Shown: positions 1-8,384, counted from the stretch's first letter. The stretch is DNA of 64,000 nt from Streptomyces ficellus (GCF_009739905.1 NZ_CP034279.1:5084001-5148000); one strand, 5' to 3'. Numbers and translations: made by a program. Notes: generated from the sequence alone by a model not told the origin.

Positions 1-237
1 CCTCGGGTTGAGCGGCACGGCCGGTACGCCCGCGAGCAGTGCCGCGACCACGGCGACCGAGGTCTCCAGGGTGGGCGTGGCCCAGACGGCGACCCGTTCC
101 GCCCCGTCCAGCCGGACGGCCAACGAGCGTGCTGCGGCGCGGAGTTCGCCGTACGTCAGGGAACGGTCCGCGAATCGCAGCGCGGGCCGTCCGGCTCCGG
201 CGTCCGGGGCGTCCAGGGCCGGAAAGAGCGAACTCAC
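1..237 (-). CDS. matB: Malonyl-CoA synthetase-like acyl-CoA ligase, N-terminal part
   Basis: The first 79 codons of an AMP-forming acyl-CoA synthetase; the gene leaves the window at base 1. The GTG at 237 has AGGAGG eight bases upstream. The visible segment has the usual N-terminal family signature (LRFADRSLTYGELRAAA, then VAVWATPTLETSVAVVA), and the opening VSSLFPALDAP matches my recollection of the Streptomyces malonyl-CoA synthetase, which makes malonyl-CoA from malonate, CoA and ATP in the cytoplasm. The AMP-binding P-loop and C-terminal lid lie outside the window, so substrate specificity cannot be checked. A different short-chain acyl-CoA ligase remains possible. Confidence 0.75.
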   Translation of the reverse strand, partial: MSSLFPALDAPDAGAGRPALRFADRSLTYGELRAAARSLAVRLDGAERVAVWATPTLETSVAVVAALLAGVPAVPLNPR

Positions 238-416
238 TCGGGGTCCTCCTCGTGTCGCCGCCGCAGGGATCGCGGTCACAGGGCCCCACCATTCTCCCCG
301 CCGGCGGACGGTCGAAGCCGGTGCCACGTGTGCTGTTCGCCGCAGTTCCGGCGCCCCTCGTGCCGGGTACGAGCGGGGCTCGAGCGGCGCCGCCCGGGAG
401 CCCTCCGCCGGCCGGA

Positions 417-1889
417 CTACGTCGGGGGCGGCGGTGCGGCGGGGGAGCCAGGGCCGCCGTCGAGGGCGTCCCGGGGGCCCACTTCACGCGGGGACCGCCA
501 TGTCACCGTCGCGCCGCCGGCGCCGTCGTCCGTGACCGTGAGGCGGATGCCGGGGCGGCCGTCCGGCAGGGTGGCCGTGGCGTCGACCTCCACGTCCACG
601 GCCGTCAGGCCCTCGCGGCGGTGGGCGGCCACCAGGGCGCCGCGCAGGGCGGTGAGCAGCCGGTCGGCGACCGGGTCGGTGACCAGGGCGTCCACCGCGC
701 CGGTGAAGTGCACGGACGGCCGGAAGCCCAGGAGGACCGCCGCGCCGCCGGTCTCGCGCAGCACCCGGCCGCGGAGGGACCGGGGCGCGTCGACCGGCGG
801 CTGCTGGAGCGCGAAGATGGCGGTGCGCACCTCCTGGATGGTGGAGTCCAGCTCGTCCACCGCCCGGTCCAGCAGGTCCGCCGCGGCGCCGGACGCCCGC
901 CGCCGCGTGGCCTCCAGCATCATCTCCGTGGCGAACAGCCGCTGTACGACGAGGTCGTGCAGGTCGCGGGCGATCCGGTCGCGGTCCTCGTACACCGCGA
1001 GCCGCTCCCGGTCGGCCTGCGCGTCCGCCAGGACGAGCGCGAGCGCGGCCTGTGAGGCGAACTGGGAGGCCAGCAGCCGCTCGACCGCCGTGTACGGGAG
1101 CCCGCCGCGCCGCCGCGGCAGGGCGAGGGTGCCGATCAGCTTCCCGCCGCTCTGCAGCGGCAGCATCATCGAGGGCCCGAACCGGGTCCGCACCGGTGTC
1201 GTCATCCGGGGGTCGGTGGCCGAGTCGTCGATGAACACCGGCTCGCCGCCGAGCAGTTGTTCCAGTACGGGCGAGCCGGGGGCGATCGTCGTGCCGAGCA
1301 GGTCGTCCGGGTCGTGGGGCGTCGAGGCGGCGACGATCTCCATTCCGCCCTCGCCGGTGGGCTGGAGGACCACGCCCGCCGCCGCGCCCGCGAGCAGCCG
1401 GGCCCGCTCGGCGACGGTCACCAGCGCGTCGGCCGCCGCCCCGCCGGTGAGCAGCGCCGTCGTCACGGCCGCCGCGCCCTCGATCCACCGCTCGCGCTGC
1501 CGGGCCGTCTCGTACAGCCGGGCGTTGCCGATCGCGATGCCCGCCTGCGAGGCGAGGACGCGCAGCGTGGCCAGGTCCTCGCCGGTGAACGGTCCGCCGC
1601 GCTTCCCGGTCAGGTGGAGCCGGCCGAACACCTCGGTGTGGACACGGACCGGTACGGCGAGGTCGTGTTCGTCACCGCGGTCGCTCCGGTCGTCGTTCCC
1701 GGCCGTGCCGGTCGTGTACCGGTCGGTGGGGCGGCCCTGCTCGGGGTCGAGGACGACGAGGGAGGCGGTCCGGGCGTCCGTCAGCGCGGCGGCGTGCTCC
1801 ACGAGGTGCTGGAGGGTGGCGCGCAGCTCGAGGTCGGTACCGACGTCCAGTACCGCCCCGAGCAGCGCGGGCAGCCCTCTTCCGGTCAC
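417..1889 (-). CDS. GAF-domain sensor histidine kinase with degenerate ATPase domain
   Basis: A 490-residue cytoplasmic sensor protein. Two GAF-like domains (about residues 15-160 and 175-300) are followed by a HisKA_3 dimerisation segment with the phospho-acceptor motif DRIARDLHDLVVQRLF (His311). The C-terminal ATPase domain is abnormal: the N-box expected as E-A-x-x-N-x-x-x-H reads RGALVAAHRREG, the TDDGAG motif is kept, and the second glycine box is missing, ending in a Pro/Gly-rich tail. It may therefore be a non-catalytic sensor or phosphate acceptor. The GTG start overlaps the stop of the Mbl-like gene (GTGA), implying translational coupling. The reading frame stays open upstream of 1889, but that part is a shadow of the Mbl-like gene. 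Confidence 0.85.
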   Translation of the reverse strand: MTGRGLPALLGAVLDVGTDLELRATLQHLVEHAAALTDARTASLVVLDPEQGRPTDRYTTGTAGNDDRSDRGDEHDLAVPVRVHTEVFGRLHLTGKRGGPFTGEDLATLRVLASQAGIAIGNARLYETARQRERWIEGAAAVTTALLTGGAAADALVTVAERARLLAGAAAGVVLQPTGEGGMEIVAASTPHDPDDLLGTTIAPGSPVLEQLLGGEPVFIDDSATDPRMTTPVRTRFGPSMMLPLQSGGKLIGTLALPRRRGGLPYTAVERLLASQFASQAALALVLADAQADRERLAVYEDRDRIARDLHDLVVQRLFATEMMLEATRRRASGAAADLLDRAVDELDSTIQEVRTAIFALQQPPVDAPRSLRGRVLRETGGAAVLLGFRPSVHFTGAVDALVTDPVADRLLTALRGALVAAHRREGLTAVDVEVDATATLPDGRPGIRLTVTDDGAGGATVTWRSPREVGPRDALDGGPGSPAAPPPPT

Positions 1890-2929
1890 TCGGCCTCGGC
1901 GAGCGGGTTGAGCGTGAGGGGCTCGATACGGCCCTCCAGCATGGCGCCGAGCCCCAGGACGGCGCAGACGTCGGGGCGCTCGGCGATGTGCACGGGCATC
2001 CCGGTGGCGTTGCGCAGCATCTGGTCGAGGCCGGGCAGCAGCGCGCTGCCGCCGACCATCATGATGCCGCGGTCGACGAGGTCGGCGACCAGGTCGGGCG
2101 GGCAGTCGCGCAGCACCTTCCCGATGCCGTCGAGCACGGCCGTCAGCGGGGTGTGCAGCGCCTGGCGTACGGCGGCGGTGTCGACGAGCACGGAACGCGC
2201 CAGGCCGGTCGCCACGTCCCGCCCGTGGATCTCGGTGGACGCCGGGCCGTGCGGGGTGAGGCCGTTTCCGTGCAGGGCGAGCTGGAGGGGGCGTACGGAC
2301 TGGCTGGGCAGCATCAGTTCGTGCTGGTGGCGCAGGTACTGGATGACGGCGTGGTCGATGGCGTTGCCGCCGACCGGGATGCGCTCGGCGGTGACGATCG
2401 CGCCGAGCGACAGCACGGCGACCTGCGTGGTGGCCGCCCCGCACACCAGGATCATGGTCGCGGTGGGCTGCTCCACCGGCAGGCCGCAGCCCACGGCCGC
2501 CGCGATGAGCGTGTCGACCAGCTCGACGCGGCGTGCGCCGAGCCCGACGAGCGTCTCGATCGTGGCGCGCTGGGCGAGCGGGTCGCTGTCGTGCGGGGTG
2601 CAGGCGGCGGCGCGCAGCATCGGCTTGCGGCGCAGCTGGCGGCGGAGCTTCTCGCCGAGGAGGTGCCGCAGCATGCGCTGGGCCATGTCGATGTCGACGA
2701 CGCTTCCGCCGGAGACGGGCCGTACGACGCGGATGTAGTCGGGGGTGCGGCCGGTCATCTTCTCGGCGAACTCGCCGACGGCGATCAGCGCGCCGGTGCG
2801 GGTGTTGACGGCGGCGACACTCGGCTCGTCGACGACGAGCCCGACGCCCTTGACGAAGACCCGGGTCCTGGCGGCCCCCAGGTCGACGGCGACATGGCAG
2901 CGGCGCAACTGCTCGAGACTGACGGTCAC
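1886..2929 (-). CDS. mbl: Mbl/MreB-like actin homologue
   Basis: A 347-residue actin-fold protein of the MreB/Mbl family, which in Streptomyces contributes to cell-wall and spore-wall assembly rather than rod shape. The start chosen is GTG 2929, ten bases after GGGAGG; a longer frame upstream lacks family similarity. The phosphate-1 motif VAVDLGAARTRVFVKG and the adenosine motif GIMMVGGSALLPGLD are recognisable. The phosphate-2 motif, DIGGGTT in MreB, reads VCGAATTQV, losing the conserved aspartate, so ATP handling may be altered. It is coupled to the downstream histidine kinase. I recall the S. coelicolor orthologue as SCO2451. Confidence 0.85.
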   Translation of the reverse strand: MTVSLEQLRRCHVAVDLGAARTRVFVKGVGLVVDEPSVAAVNTRTGALIAVGEFAEKMTGRTPDYIRVVRPVSGGSVVDIDMAQRMLRHLLGEKLRRQLRRKPMLRAAACTPHDSDPLAQRATIETLVGLGARRVELVDTLIAAAVGCGLPVEQPTATMILVCGAATTQVAVLSLGAIVTAERIPVGGNAIDHAVIQYLRHQHELMLPSQSVRPLQLALHGNGLTPHGPASTEIHGRDVATGLARSVLVDTAAVRQALHTPLTAVLDGIGKVLRDCPPDLVADLVDRGIMMVGGSALLPGLDQMLRNATGMPVHIAERPDVCAVLGLGAMLEGRIEPLTLNPLAEAE

Positions 2930-3110
2930 GGTGCGGATCCTCCCAGGAGCGGTACGTCCTCGCATCGTGCGTTCGCGGGGCGCGGGACGCGCGCCGGGGG
3001 AGCTGACGGGGTGACAGACGGCGGCCGGAAGGGGGAAGCGGCGGTGGTGCCGCGCGCGGTTCGGGAGCGGGGCGGTGGCCGGAGCGGTGGGCGGGGTGGC
3101 GCCCCGGGCG

Positions 3111-3686
3111 CTACAGGAGCCGTTGCAGCAGTCCCCAGGTGAACTCGGCCGTGCACGGCTCCCCGCCGCCCGGGGGTGTGAACGCGAGCCGCCACCGTGT
3201 GGGCGCGGTGCCCTCCAGGGGGCGGGCCGGCGGGAAGGCGCGGGCCACCTCGTCGACGGTGCAGGTCCAGGGGCGCAGGTCGGCGACCGTGCGCAGCTCG
3301 GGGCCGGCCGCGCCGGGTGCCCGGACGAGCCACTCGTTCCACACAGGGCCGCCGCCGGGTGCGGCCAGCACCTCGAAACGGAGGCCGGGCCAGAGCGGTA
3401 CGGGCCACAGCAGCGCGTCGCACTCCAGGTCCCCGACGGTGCGGCGGGTGCGGGACTCGGGCTCGCCGAGGACGGAGCGGTAGCGGGCGAGCGCGCCCCG
3501 TGACCGGGGGGAGCGGGTCATGGCCTGCCACCGGCGGTTGGCCTCCCTCATGTCGGCGATGGACGCGCCCAGCTCCCGGCGGGCGTCCTCGACCAGGCCG
3601 GGCTGATGGTCCGCCATGCGGCGCAGCAGGACGAGCTGGAAGTCCGGCGGACCAAAGGGGGCGGAGGGGGTACCGGTGCCTTTCAT
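3111..3686 (-). CDS. Conserved hypothetical protein
   Basis: A 191-residue soluble protein that I cannot assign to a functional family. It starts at ATG 3686 (MKGTGTPSAPFGPP) with a modest AGGAT ribosome-binding site. No signal peptide or membrane segment is visible. The first half is Arg/Glu-rich and probably helical (residues 20-75), and the second half is rich in Trp and Pro (WPVPLWPGL, WNEWLVRAPG, FTWGLLQRLL), suggesting a compact beta domain. It stands alone, separated by about 180 bases from the Mbl-like gene, and is divergent from the zinc-ribbon protein gene at 3809. Confidence 0.65.
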   Translation of the reverse strand: MKGTGTPSAPFGPPDFQLVLLRRMADHQPGLVEDARRELGASIADMREANRRWQAMTRSPRSRGALARYRSVLGEPESRTRRTVGDLECDALLWPVPLWPGLRFEVLAAPGGGPVWNEWLVRAPGAAGPELRTVADLRPWTCTVDEVARAFPPARPLEGTAPTRWRLAFTPPGGGEPCTAEFTWGLLQRLL

Positions 3687-3808
3687 GGCGACATCCTGCC
3701 CGTTTCGCATCAATCGAGCGGGCGCGCCGGGCGATGCCCGTTTCCACACAGGATCCTCACAGGCGCGGGTACCTGAGGTGCGCCGGCGCCGCATAATCTG
3801 CGGGCGCC

Positions 3809-4639
3809 ATGGATTACTGCCATCAGTGTCAGAGGCACCTCAACGGCGCCCTGGCCTGTGCCGGGTGCGGTACGCCGGTCGAGGACCTCCGGCACGACGA
3901 TCCCCAGATGACCGCGGCGGAGCACGTCTACGAGCTGGACCGGGACGAGCGGCATCCGCCCGCGGCGCCCCGTCGTGCGCGGGGCGAGGCGCCCGGCCGG
4001 GGGGCGCGTCGTGCCCGGCCCGCCGCCCGGCGGTCGCGTCCCGTGGGCCGCCGGGCCCGCAAGCGGCGTGGGCGCACCCTCCTGGTCGGGCTGGGCGCGC
4101 TGATCCTGGCGGCCGGCCTGTTGAGCCTGGCCGAGCTGGCGATGGAGCACCCCGGCGAGGACGGTGCCGCCACCGCCGTACGGCAGGACGACCGGGCGGC
4201 GCCGGAGCCGTTGCCCGACGGGCCGGACGGCTCCGAGCTGCCGGACGGCCCGAGTCCGGTGGGCGAACCGGTAACGGCGACCTCGTCGACGGGCGAGCCC
4301 GGGGACGGCGACGCGGGCGACGGGACCGGCGAGTCCGGTGCCCCGTCGAGCGCGCCGGGCGCGTCGGCCTCCGCCCCCGGTGGCGAGGCGGGCACCGGCC
4401 CGTCGGCGCCGGGGCGGTCCGGCGACCCCGAGGAGTCGGGTGCGCCCGAGGTCCCGGAGCAGGAGGACCCCGCCCCGGCGGACCCGCCGCCCGCCGAACC
4501 GGACGAACCGGACAGCCCCGACACCCCCGAGGACCCCGCCCCCGAGGATCCGCCCCCGGCCGACCCACCCCCCGCGGACCCCACCCCGACCCCTACGCCG
4601 ACCGAGTCCTGCGACTGGTTCCTCTGGTGGTGCGTCTAG
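3809..4639 (+). CDS. Zinc-ribbon single-pass membrane protein with Pro/Asp-rich tail
   Basis: A 276-residue protein with an N-terminal zinc ribbon (CHQC at residues 4-7, CAGC at 17-20), an Arg-rich cytoplasmic linker (about 50-88), one transmembrane helix (TLLVGLGALILAAGLLSLAEL, roughly 89-109, quoted span shortened in meaning to its hydrophobic core) and a long acidic, Pro/Gly/Ser-rich extracytoplasmic tail. It ends in the aromatic motif CDWFLWWCV. Topology is N-in, tail-out. A TAATCT element lies nine bases before the ATG and no ribosome-binding site is obvious, so the transcript may be almost leaderless. Function is unknown; a cell-envelope scaffold or sensor is only a guess. Confidence 0.75.
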   Translation: MDYCHQCQRHLNGALACAGCGTPVEDLRHDDPQMTAAEHVYELDRDERHPPAAPRRARGEAPGRGARRARPAARRSRPVGRRARKRRGRTLLVGLGALILAAGLLSLAELAMEHPGEDGAATAVRQDDRAAPEPLPDGPDGSELPDGPSPVGEPVTATSSTGEPGDGDAGDGTGESGAPSSAPGASASAPGGEAGTGPSAPGRSGDPEESGAPEVPEQEDPAPADPPPAEPDEPDSPDTPEDPAPEDPPPADPPPADPTPTPTPTESCDWFLWWCV

Positions 4640-4720
4640 CCCCCACGCCTGGGGCGGCCCCGCGCCTGGGGCGGAGGCCACGGCCGAGGCGTCCGCCCTG
4701 GTCGGGCGGTGTTCGCGGAG

Positions 4721-4861
4721 GGTCCGGCGTGCACGCCGCGCTCGGTGGGTATGTCGGCCCCGGTGTGCACGCCAGGTCCGGTGCGTGCGCCGGCCCGCGG
4801 TACGTACGCCTTGGTCGGCGCGTACGCGCGAGGTCCGGCGCGCACGCCGCGCTCGGTGGGT
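4721..4861. repeat. Near-identical 30-bp direct repeat in an intergenic GC-rich tract
   Basis: The 296-base gap 4640-4935 has no convincing gene. It contains two copies of a 30-base unit (4721-4750 and 4832-4861) that differ at one position, with degenerate related sequence between them around 4775-4800. It lies between the stop of the zinc-ribbon gene and the stop of the MarR gene, so it is a convergent intergenic region. Confidence 0.7.
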
Positions 4862-4935
4862 GCGCCGCCCTCGGCACGCACGCCGTGACGTGAGGCCCAC
4901 CGCGCCCGGCGGCGCGGCCGCCCGGCCCACCCCCG

Positions 4936-5373
4936 CTACGAGCCGCCGTCCTCGCGCAGCATGCGGCGCAGCAGGTCGCGGAGTGAGGTGCGCTCTTCTT
5001 CGGACAGGGCGGCCAGGGGTTCGCGGGCGAAGTCGAGGGCGTCCCGCAGGCGGCGGGCGGTGGCGCGGCCCTCGTCCGTGGCGGCGGCGATCTTCACGCG
5101 GCGGTCCGCCGGGTCCGGGCGGCGTTCCACCAGGCCGCGGGCCTCCAGCCGGTCGACGATGCCCGTCACGTTGGACGGCTCGCACCGCAGCGACCGTGCG
5201 ATGCGGCGCATCGGCGTGGGTTCCAGGGCGAGCAGCCCGAGGACGCGGGCCTGCGCGCCGGTCAGGGAGTGCTGCGCGGCGGCCTGCTCGTACTCCTCGT
5301 GGTAGCGGGCCACCACCGTGCCGATGAGGTCGACCACCTCGAGGGTGAGCGGGTCTGTGCGTCTGCTGGACAT
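4936..5373 (-). CDS. MarR-family transcriptional regulator
   Basis: A 145-residue winged-helix repressor. The ATG at 5373 (MSSRRTDPL) fits the family length; an upstream in-frame extension would run through the operator region. The recognition region PTPMRRIARSLRCEPSNVTGIVDRL (given here as positions about 53-77) is followed by the wing PDPADRRVK. The only cysteine is Cys64 in the recognition helix; the N-terminal peroxidatic cysteine of OhrR-type sensors is absent. It is divergent from a reductase and an Ohr-family gene, with inverted repeats in the shared promoter region, so it probably represses that pair and itself. Confidence 0.88.
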   Translation of the reverse strand: MSSRRTDPLTLEVVDLIGTVVARYHEEYEQAAAQHSLTGAQARVLGLLALEPTPMRRIARSLRCEPSNVTGIVDRLEARGLVERRPDPADRRVKIAAATDEGRATARRLRDALDFAREPLAALSEEERTSLRDLLRRMLREDGGS

Positions 5374-5401
5374 GGATCCAGGGTACCCGTTTACTTGACA
5401 A

Positions 5402-5444
5402 CCTGAAATATTCAGGAGCATGGTTGTTTCAGGTCATGAAACAA
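5402..5444. promoter_or_regulatory. Candidate MarR operators in the divergent promoter region
   Basis: Two perfect inverted repeats stand out in this AT-richer stretch: CCTGAA-N3-TTCAGG at 5402-5416 and TTGTTTCA-N5-TGAAACAA at 5424-5444. A further half site, TGAAACAA, lies at 5453-5460. They lie between the MarR start (5373) and the reductase start (5495). A TTGACA hexamer at 5395-5400 could be a -35 element. MarR dimers typically bind such palindromes; assignment to this regulator is inferred from position. Confidence 0.6.
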
Positions 5445-5494
5445 ACACCTCGTGAAACAAGCACGGCGTGAAGCACCACCAGGAGGCACGCACC

Positions 5495-6514
5495 ATGTCC
5501 GCTCTTCCCGCGTCCGGTCGCGAATGGCACCTCGTCGCCCGCCCGCACGGCTGGCCCAAGCCCGAGGACTTCGCCCTCCGCGAGGCTCCCGTCGCGGAGC
5601 CGGCCGAGGGCCGGATCCTCGTCCGCAACCTGCACTTCTCGGTCGACCCGTACATGCGCGGCCGCATGAACGACGTGAAGTCGTACGTACCGCCGTTCCA
5701 GCTCGACCAGCCCATGGAGGGCGGCGCCGTCGGTGAGGTCGTCGCGTCCAGCGCGGAGGGCTTCGCGGTCGGCGACCACGTGCTGCACGGCCTCGGCTGG
5801 CGCGAGTACGCCGACGTGAACGCCAAGCACGCGACCAAGGTCGACGCCTCCCTGGCGCCCCTCTCCGCGTACCTCGGCGTCCTCGGCATGACCGGCCTCA
5901 CCGCCTACGCGGGCCTGTTCGACGTCGCGTCGTTCAAGGAGGGCGACGTCGTCTTCGTCTCCGGCGCGGCCGGCGCCGTCGGCAGCCAGGTCGGCCAGAT
6001 GGCGAAGCTCAAGGGTGCCTCGCGGGTCATCGGCTCGGCCGGCTCCGACGAGAAGGTCAAGCTCCTCACCGAGGAGTACGGCTTCGACGCCGCCTTCAAC
6101 TACAAGAACGGCCCCGTCGCCGCCCAGCTCAAGGAAGCCGCCCCCGACGGCATCGACGTCTACTTCGACAACGTCGGCGGCGAGCACCTGGAGGCGGCGA
6201 TCAGCTCCTTCAACGTGCACGGCCGCGCCACCATCTGCGGCATGATCGCGCAGTACAACAGCACCGAGCCGACCCCCGCGCCGCGCAACCTCGCCCTGGT
6301 CATCGGCAAGCGGCTGCGCCTCCAGGGCATGCTGGTCAACGACCACGCCGCGCTCCAGCCGGCGTTCGTCGAGGAGGTCGCCGGCTGGCTGGCCTCGGGC
6401 GAGCTGAAGTACCGGGAGACCGTCGTCGAGGGCATGGAGAACGGCGTCGAGGCGTTCCTCGGCATGCTGCGCGGCGAGAACACCGGAAAGATGATCGTTT
6501 CGCTCACCCGATAG
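5495..6514 (+). CDS. NADPH-dependent medium-chain reductase (CurA/PTGR-like)
   Basis: A 339-residue zinc-independent medium-chain dehydrogenase/reductase related to curcumin reductase CurA and prostaglandin reductases, which reduce alpha,beta-unsaturated ketones and aldehydes with NADPH. The start is ATG 5495, with AGGAGG eight bases upstream. The fold shows the family motif VDPYMRGRMND near residue 50, the Rossmann motif VSGAAGAVGSQVGQ (about 152-165) and DVYFDNVGGEHLEAA (about 222-236). It precedes the Ohr-like gene by 66 bases and is divergent from a MarR gene, suggesting a response to reactive electrophiles or peroxides. Confidence 0.88.
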   Translation: MSALPASGREWHLVARPHGWPKPEDFALREAPVAEPAEGRILVRNLHFSVDPYMRGRMNDVKSYVPPFQLDQPMEGGAVGEVVASSAEGFAVGDHVLHGLGWREYADVNAKHATKVDASLAPLSAYLGVLGMTGLTAYAGLFDVASFKEGDVVFVSGAAGAVGSQVGQMAKLKGASRVIGSAGSDEKVKLLTEEYGFDAAFNYKNGPVAAQLKEAAPDGIDVYFDNVGGEHLEAAISSFNVHGRATICGMIAQYNSTEPTPAPRNLALVIGKRLRLQGMLVNDHAALQPAFVEEVAGWLASGELKYRETVVEGMENGVEAFLGMLRGENTGKMIVSLTR

Positions 6515-6580
6515 GCTCACCTCCAGTCCGCCGCGATCGTGGGCGCGAGTCGCGGCGCATCACAGGAGGAAAGCTCTTAC

Positions 6581-7006
6581 ATGTCGATCCAGCAGTCCGA
6601 CGTCCTGTACACCGCCGTCGCCACCGCCGAGAACGGGCGTGACGGCCGCGTCGCCACCAACGACGGCAAGCTCGACGTCGTCGTGAACCCGCCCAAGGAG
6701 ATGGGCGGCTCCGGCGAGGGCACCAACCCCGAGCAGCTGTTCGCCGCCGGGTACAGCGCCTGCTTCCAGGGCGCGCTCGGTGTCGTCGCCCGCCAGGAGG
6801 GCGCCGACATCTCCGGCTCGACGGTCACCGCCGAGGTCGGCATCGGCAAGAACGCCGACGGCTTCGGGATCATCGTCAAGATCTCCGCGAAGATCCCGAA
6901 CGTCAGCGCCGCCACCGCCAAGGAACTCATCGAGAAGGCCCACCAGGTCTGCCCGTACTCCAAGGCCACCCGCGGCAACATCACGGTCGACCTCGACGTC
7001 GCCTGA
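6581..7006 (+). CDS. ohr: Ohr/OsmC-family organic hydroperoxide reductase
   Basis: A 141-residue thiol peroxidase of the Ohr subfamily, reducing organic and fatty-acid hydroperoxides. Both catalytic cysteines are in place: the peroxidatic Cys in GYSACFQGAL and the resolving Cys in HQVCPYSKATRGN. ATG 6581 follows AGGAGGA, 11 bases from the end of that site. It is likely co-transcribed with the upstream reductase and ends at a strong hairpin. Regulation by the neighbouring MarR protein is inferred, although that regulator lacks the usual OhrR sensing cysteine. Confidence 0.93.
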   Translation: MSIQQSDVLYTAVATAENGRDGRVATNDGKLDVVVNPPKEMGGSGEGTNPEQLFAAGYSACFQGALGVVARQEGADISGSTVTAEVGIGKNADGFGIIVKISAKIPNVSAATAKELIEKAHQVCPYSKATRGNITVDLDVA

Positions 7007-7051
7007 TCCACGCGCCCGGACGGATCCTGACGGGTTCGTCCACACGCGCGC

Positions 7052-7087
7052 CGGAGGGCCGCACCCCACCCGGGGTGCGGCCCTCCG
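7052..7087. terminator. Bidirectional hairpin terminator
   Basis: A perfect 16-bp stem (7052-7067 with 7072-7087) and a four-base loop lie between the convergent ohr and serine hydrolase genes. There is no U-tract, as is usual for Streptomyces hairpin terminators. Confidence 0.8.
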
Positions 7088-7109
7088 CCGTACCGGAGGC
7101 CGGGAACCC

Positions 7110-8270
7110 CTACCGCGCCCGCGCCGCCGTGTGCACGACCCTGACCAGGCGGGCGTTCTCCTCCGCCGCCCCGCCGGGGAAGGGGAACCGGCGGCGGGTG
7201 TACCCGTACGCCAGGCCCGCCCGCGGGTCCGCGAACGCCTGCGAGCCCCCCGCCCCGCTGTGGCCGAACGAGCCGGCGCCCAGGAACGGGTACAGCAGGG
7301 CGGGATTGATGAAGCCCAGCCCGTACGACCGGCGGGCCCCCGCCACCAGGTCGTGGCCCACCGAGTGGAGCTGCGCGAACCGCGCTGCCGTGTCCGCGTC
7401 CAGCAGCGGGGGCCGCCCGGCCGTCCCGCTGATCGCCGCCGCGTACATCCCGGCCAGCCCGCGCGCCGACGCCACCCCGCCGACCGACGCCGGCCCCTTG
7501 GCGCGCACCAGGCGCGAGTTGGGCACCGTCTCGATGTCGGTCGGCTGCGCACCGTTGCGGTTGTAGGCGATCGACAGCAGCGTGCCCGGCACGTCCGGCA
7601 CCGGCGCCGCGTCCAGCTCGGCCCGCTGCTCCGGCGTCGGGTCCATCGGCAGGACCGGGCGGAAGCGCGGCTCGTGCTCCTCCGGCAGCCCCAGGTGGAA
7701 GTCCAGCCCGTACGGGGCGCGCACCCGCTCCTCGAACAGGTCCTGCAGCGTGCGCCCGGTCGCCCGGAACACCACCTCGCCGGTCAGAGCCCCGATCACG
7801 TACGCGTGGTAGCCGAAGGCCGCGCCGGGGCGCCAGTACGGCCGCTGGCCGGCCAGCCTCTCGGCGATCACCCGGTCGTCGGCCAGCTCCTCGAAGGTGA
7901 AGCCGCCGTCCGCGCCGACCAGACCCGCACGGTGGGCGAGCAGGTCGCGCAGCGTCACGGCCTCCTTGCCGGCCGCCGCGAACTCCGGCCAGTAGTGCGC
8001 CACCTCCCGGTCCAGGTCCAGCGTCCCGTCCTGGACGAGCAGCGCCACCACCAGGTGCGCGGCACCCTTGGTGGAGGAGTAGACCCCGTGCAGCGTGTCG
8101 CCGTCCGTGTCCGGGCCGGCCCACAGGTCGACGACCTTCCGCCCCTGCACGTACGCGCACAGCTGCCCGGAATAGTCCGGCCTCTCCTCCCGTACGACGG
8201 CGGTGAACTCCTCCCGCACCGCCTCGAACCCCTCGGCTACGGTCCCCCGGACCGCCCGCTCACCCGACAT
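7110..8270 (-). CDS. Beta-lactamase-fold serine hydrolase/esterase
   Basis: A 386-residue class C beta-lactamase-like hydrolase (EstB / penicillin-binding-protein-like family). Catalytic signatures: the SxxK motif in GVYSSTKGAA (about residue 65), the Tyr of the second motif in FGYHAYVIG, and a terminal GHSGAGGS replacing KTG. There is no signal peptide, so it is probably cytoplasmic and acts on ester or beta-lactam-like compounds. ATG 8270 is preceded by GGGAG. It is convergent with ohr across a strong hairpin and divergent from the EI24 gene. Substrate cannot be predicted. Confidence 0.85.
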   Translation of the reverse strand: MSGERAVRGTVAEGFEAVREEFTAVVREERPDYSGQLCAYVQGRKVVDLWAGPDTDGDTLHGVYSSTKGAAHLVVALLVQDGTLDLDREVAHYWPEFAAAGKEAVTLRDLLAHRAGLVGADGGFTFEELADDRVIAERLAGQRPYWRPGAAFGYHAYVIGALTGEVVFRATGRTLQDLFEERVRAPYGLDFHLGLPEEHEPRFRPVLPMDPTPEQRAELDAAPVPDVPGTLLSIAYNRNGAQPTDIETVPNSRLVRAKGPASVGGVASARGLAGMYAAAISGTAGRPPLLDADTAARFAQLHSVGHDLVAGARRSYGLGFINPALLYPFLGAGSFGHSGAGGSQAFADPRAGLAYGYTRRRFPFPGGAAEENARLVRVVHTAARAR

Positions 8271-8384
8271 TCCCGCTCCCTCGCCCCGGTGGCCGTCACT
8301 GCGGCCGTGACTGTGGCCATGACGTGGCCGTCACAGATGATCAAGTGGTCCGCCGCCCCGTGAAATTCCTGGCCCGGGCCCCGA

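Noticed and set aside
1890..2444. Upstream open extension of the histidine kinase frame
   Set aside because: It is antisense-free but lies in another frame of the Mbl-like gene, is Arg/Pro/Ala-rich low complexity, and the GTG at 1889 has a clear GTGA coupling.
4640..4935. Small ORFs in the repeat-bearing gap
   Set aside because: They derive from the repeats, have no ribosome-binding site and show no codon bias distinct from random GC-rich sequence.
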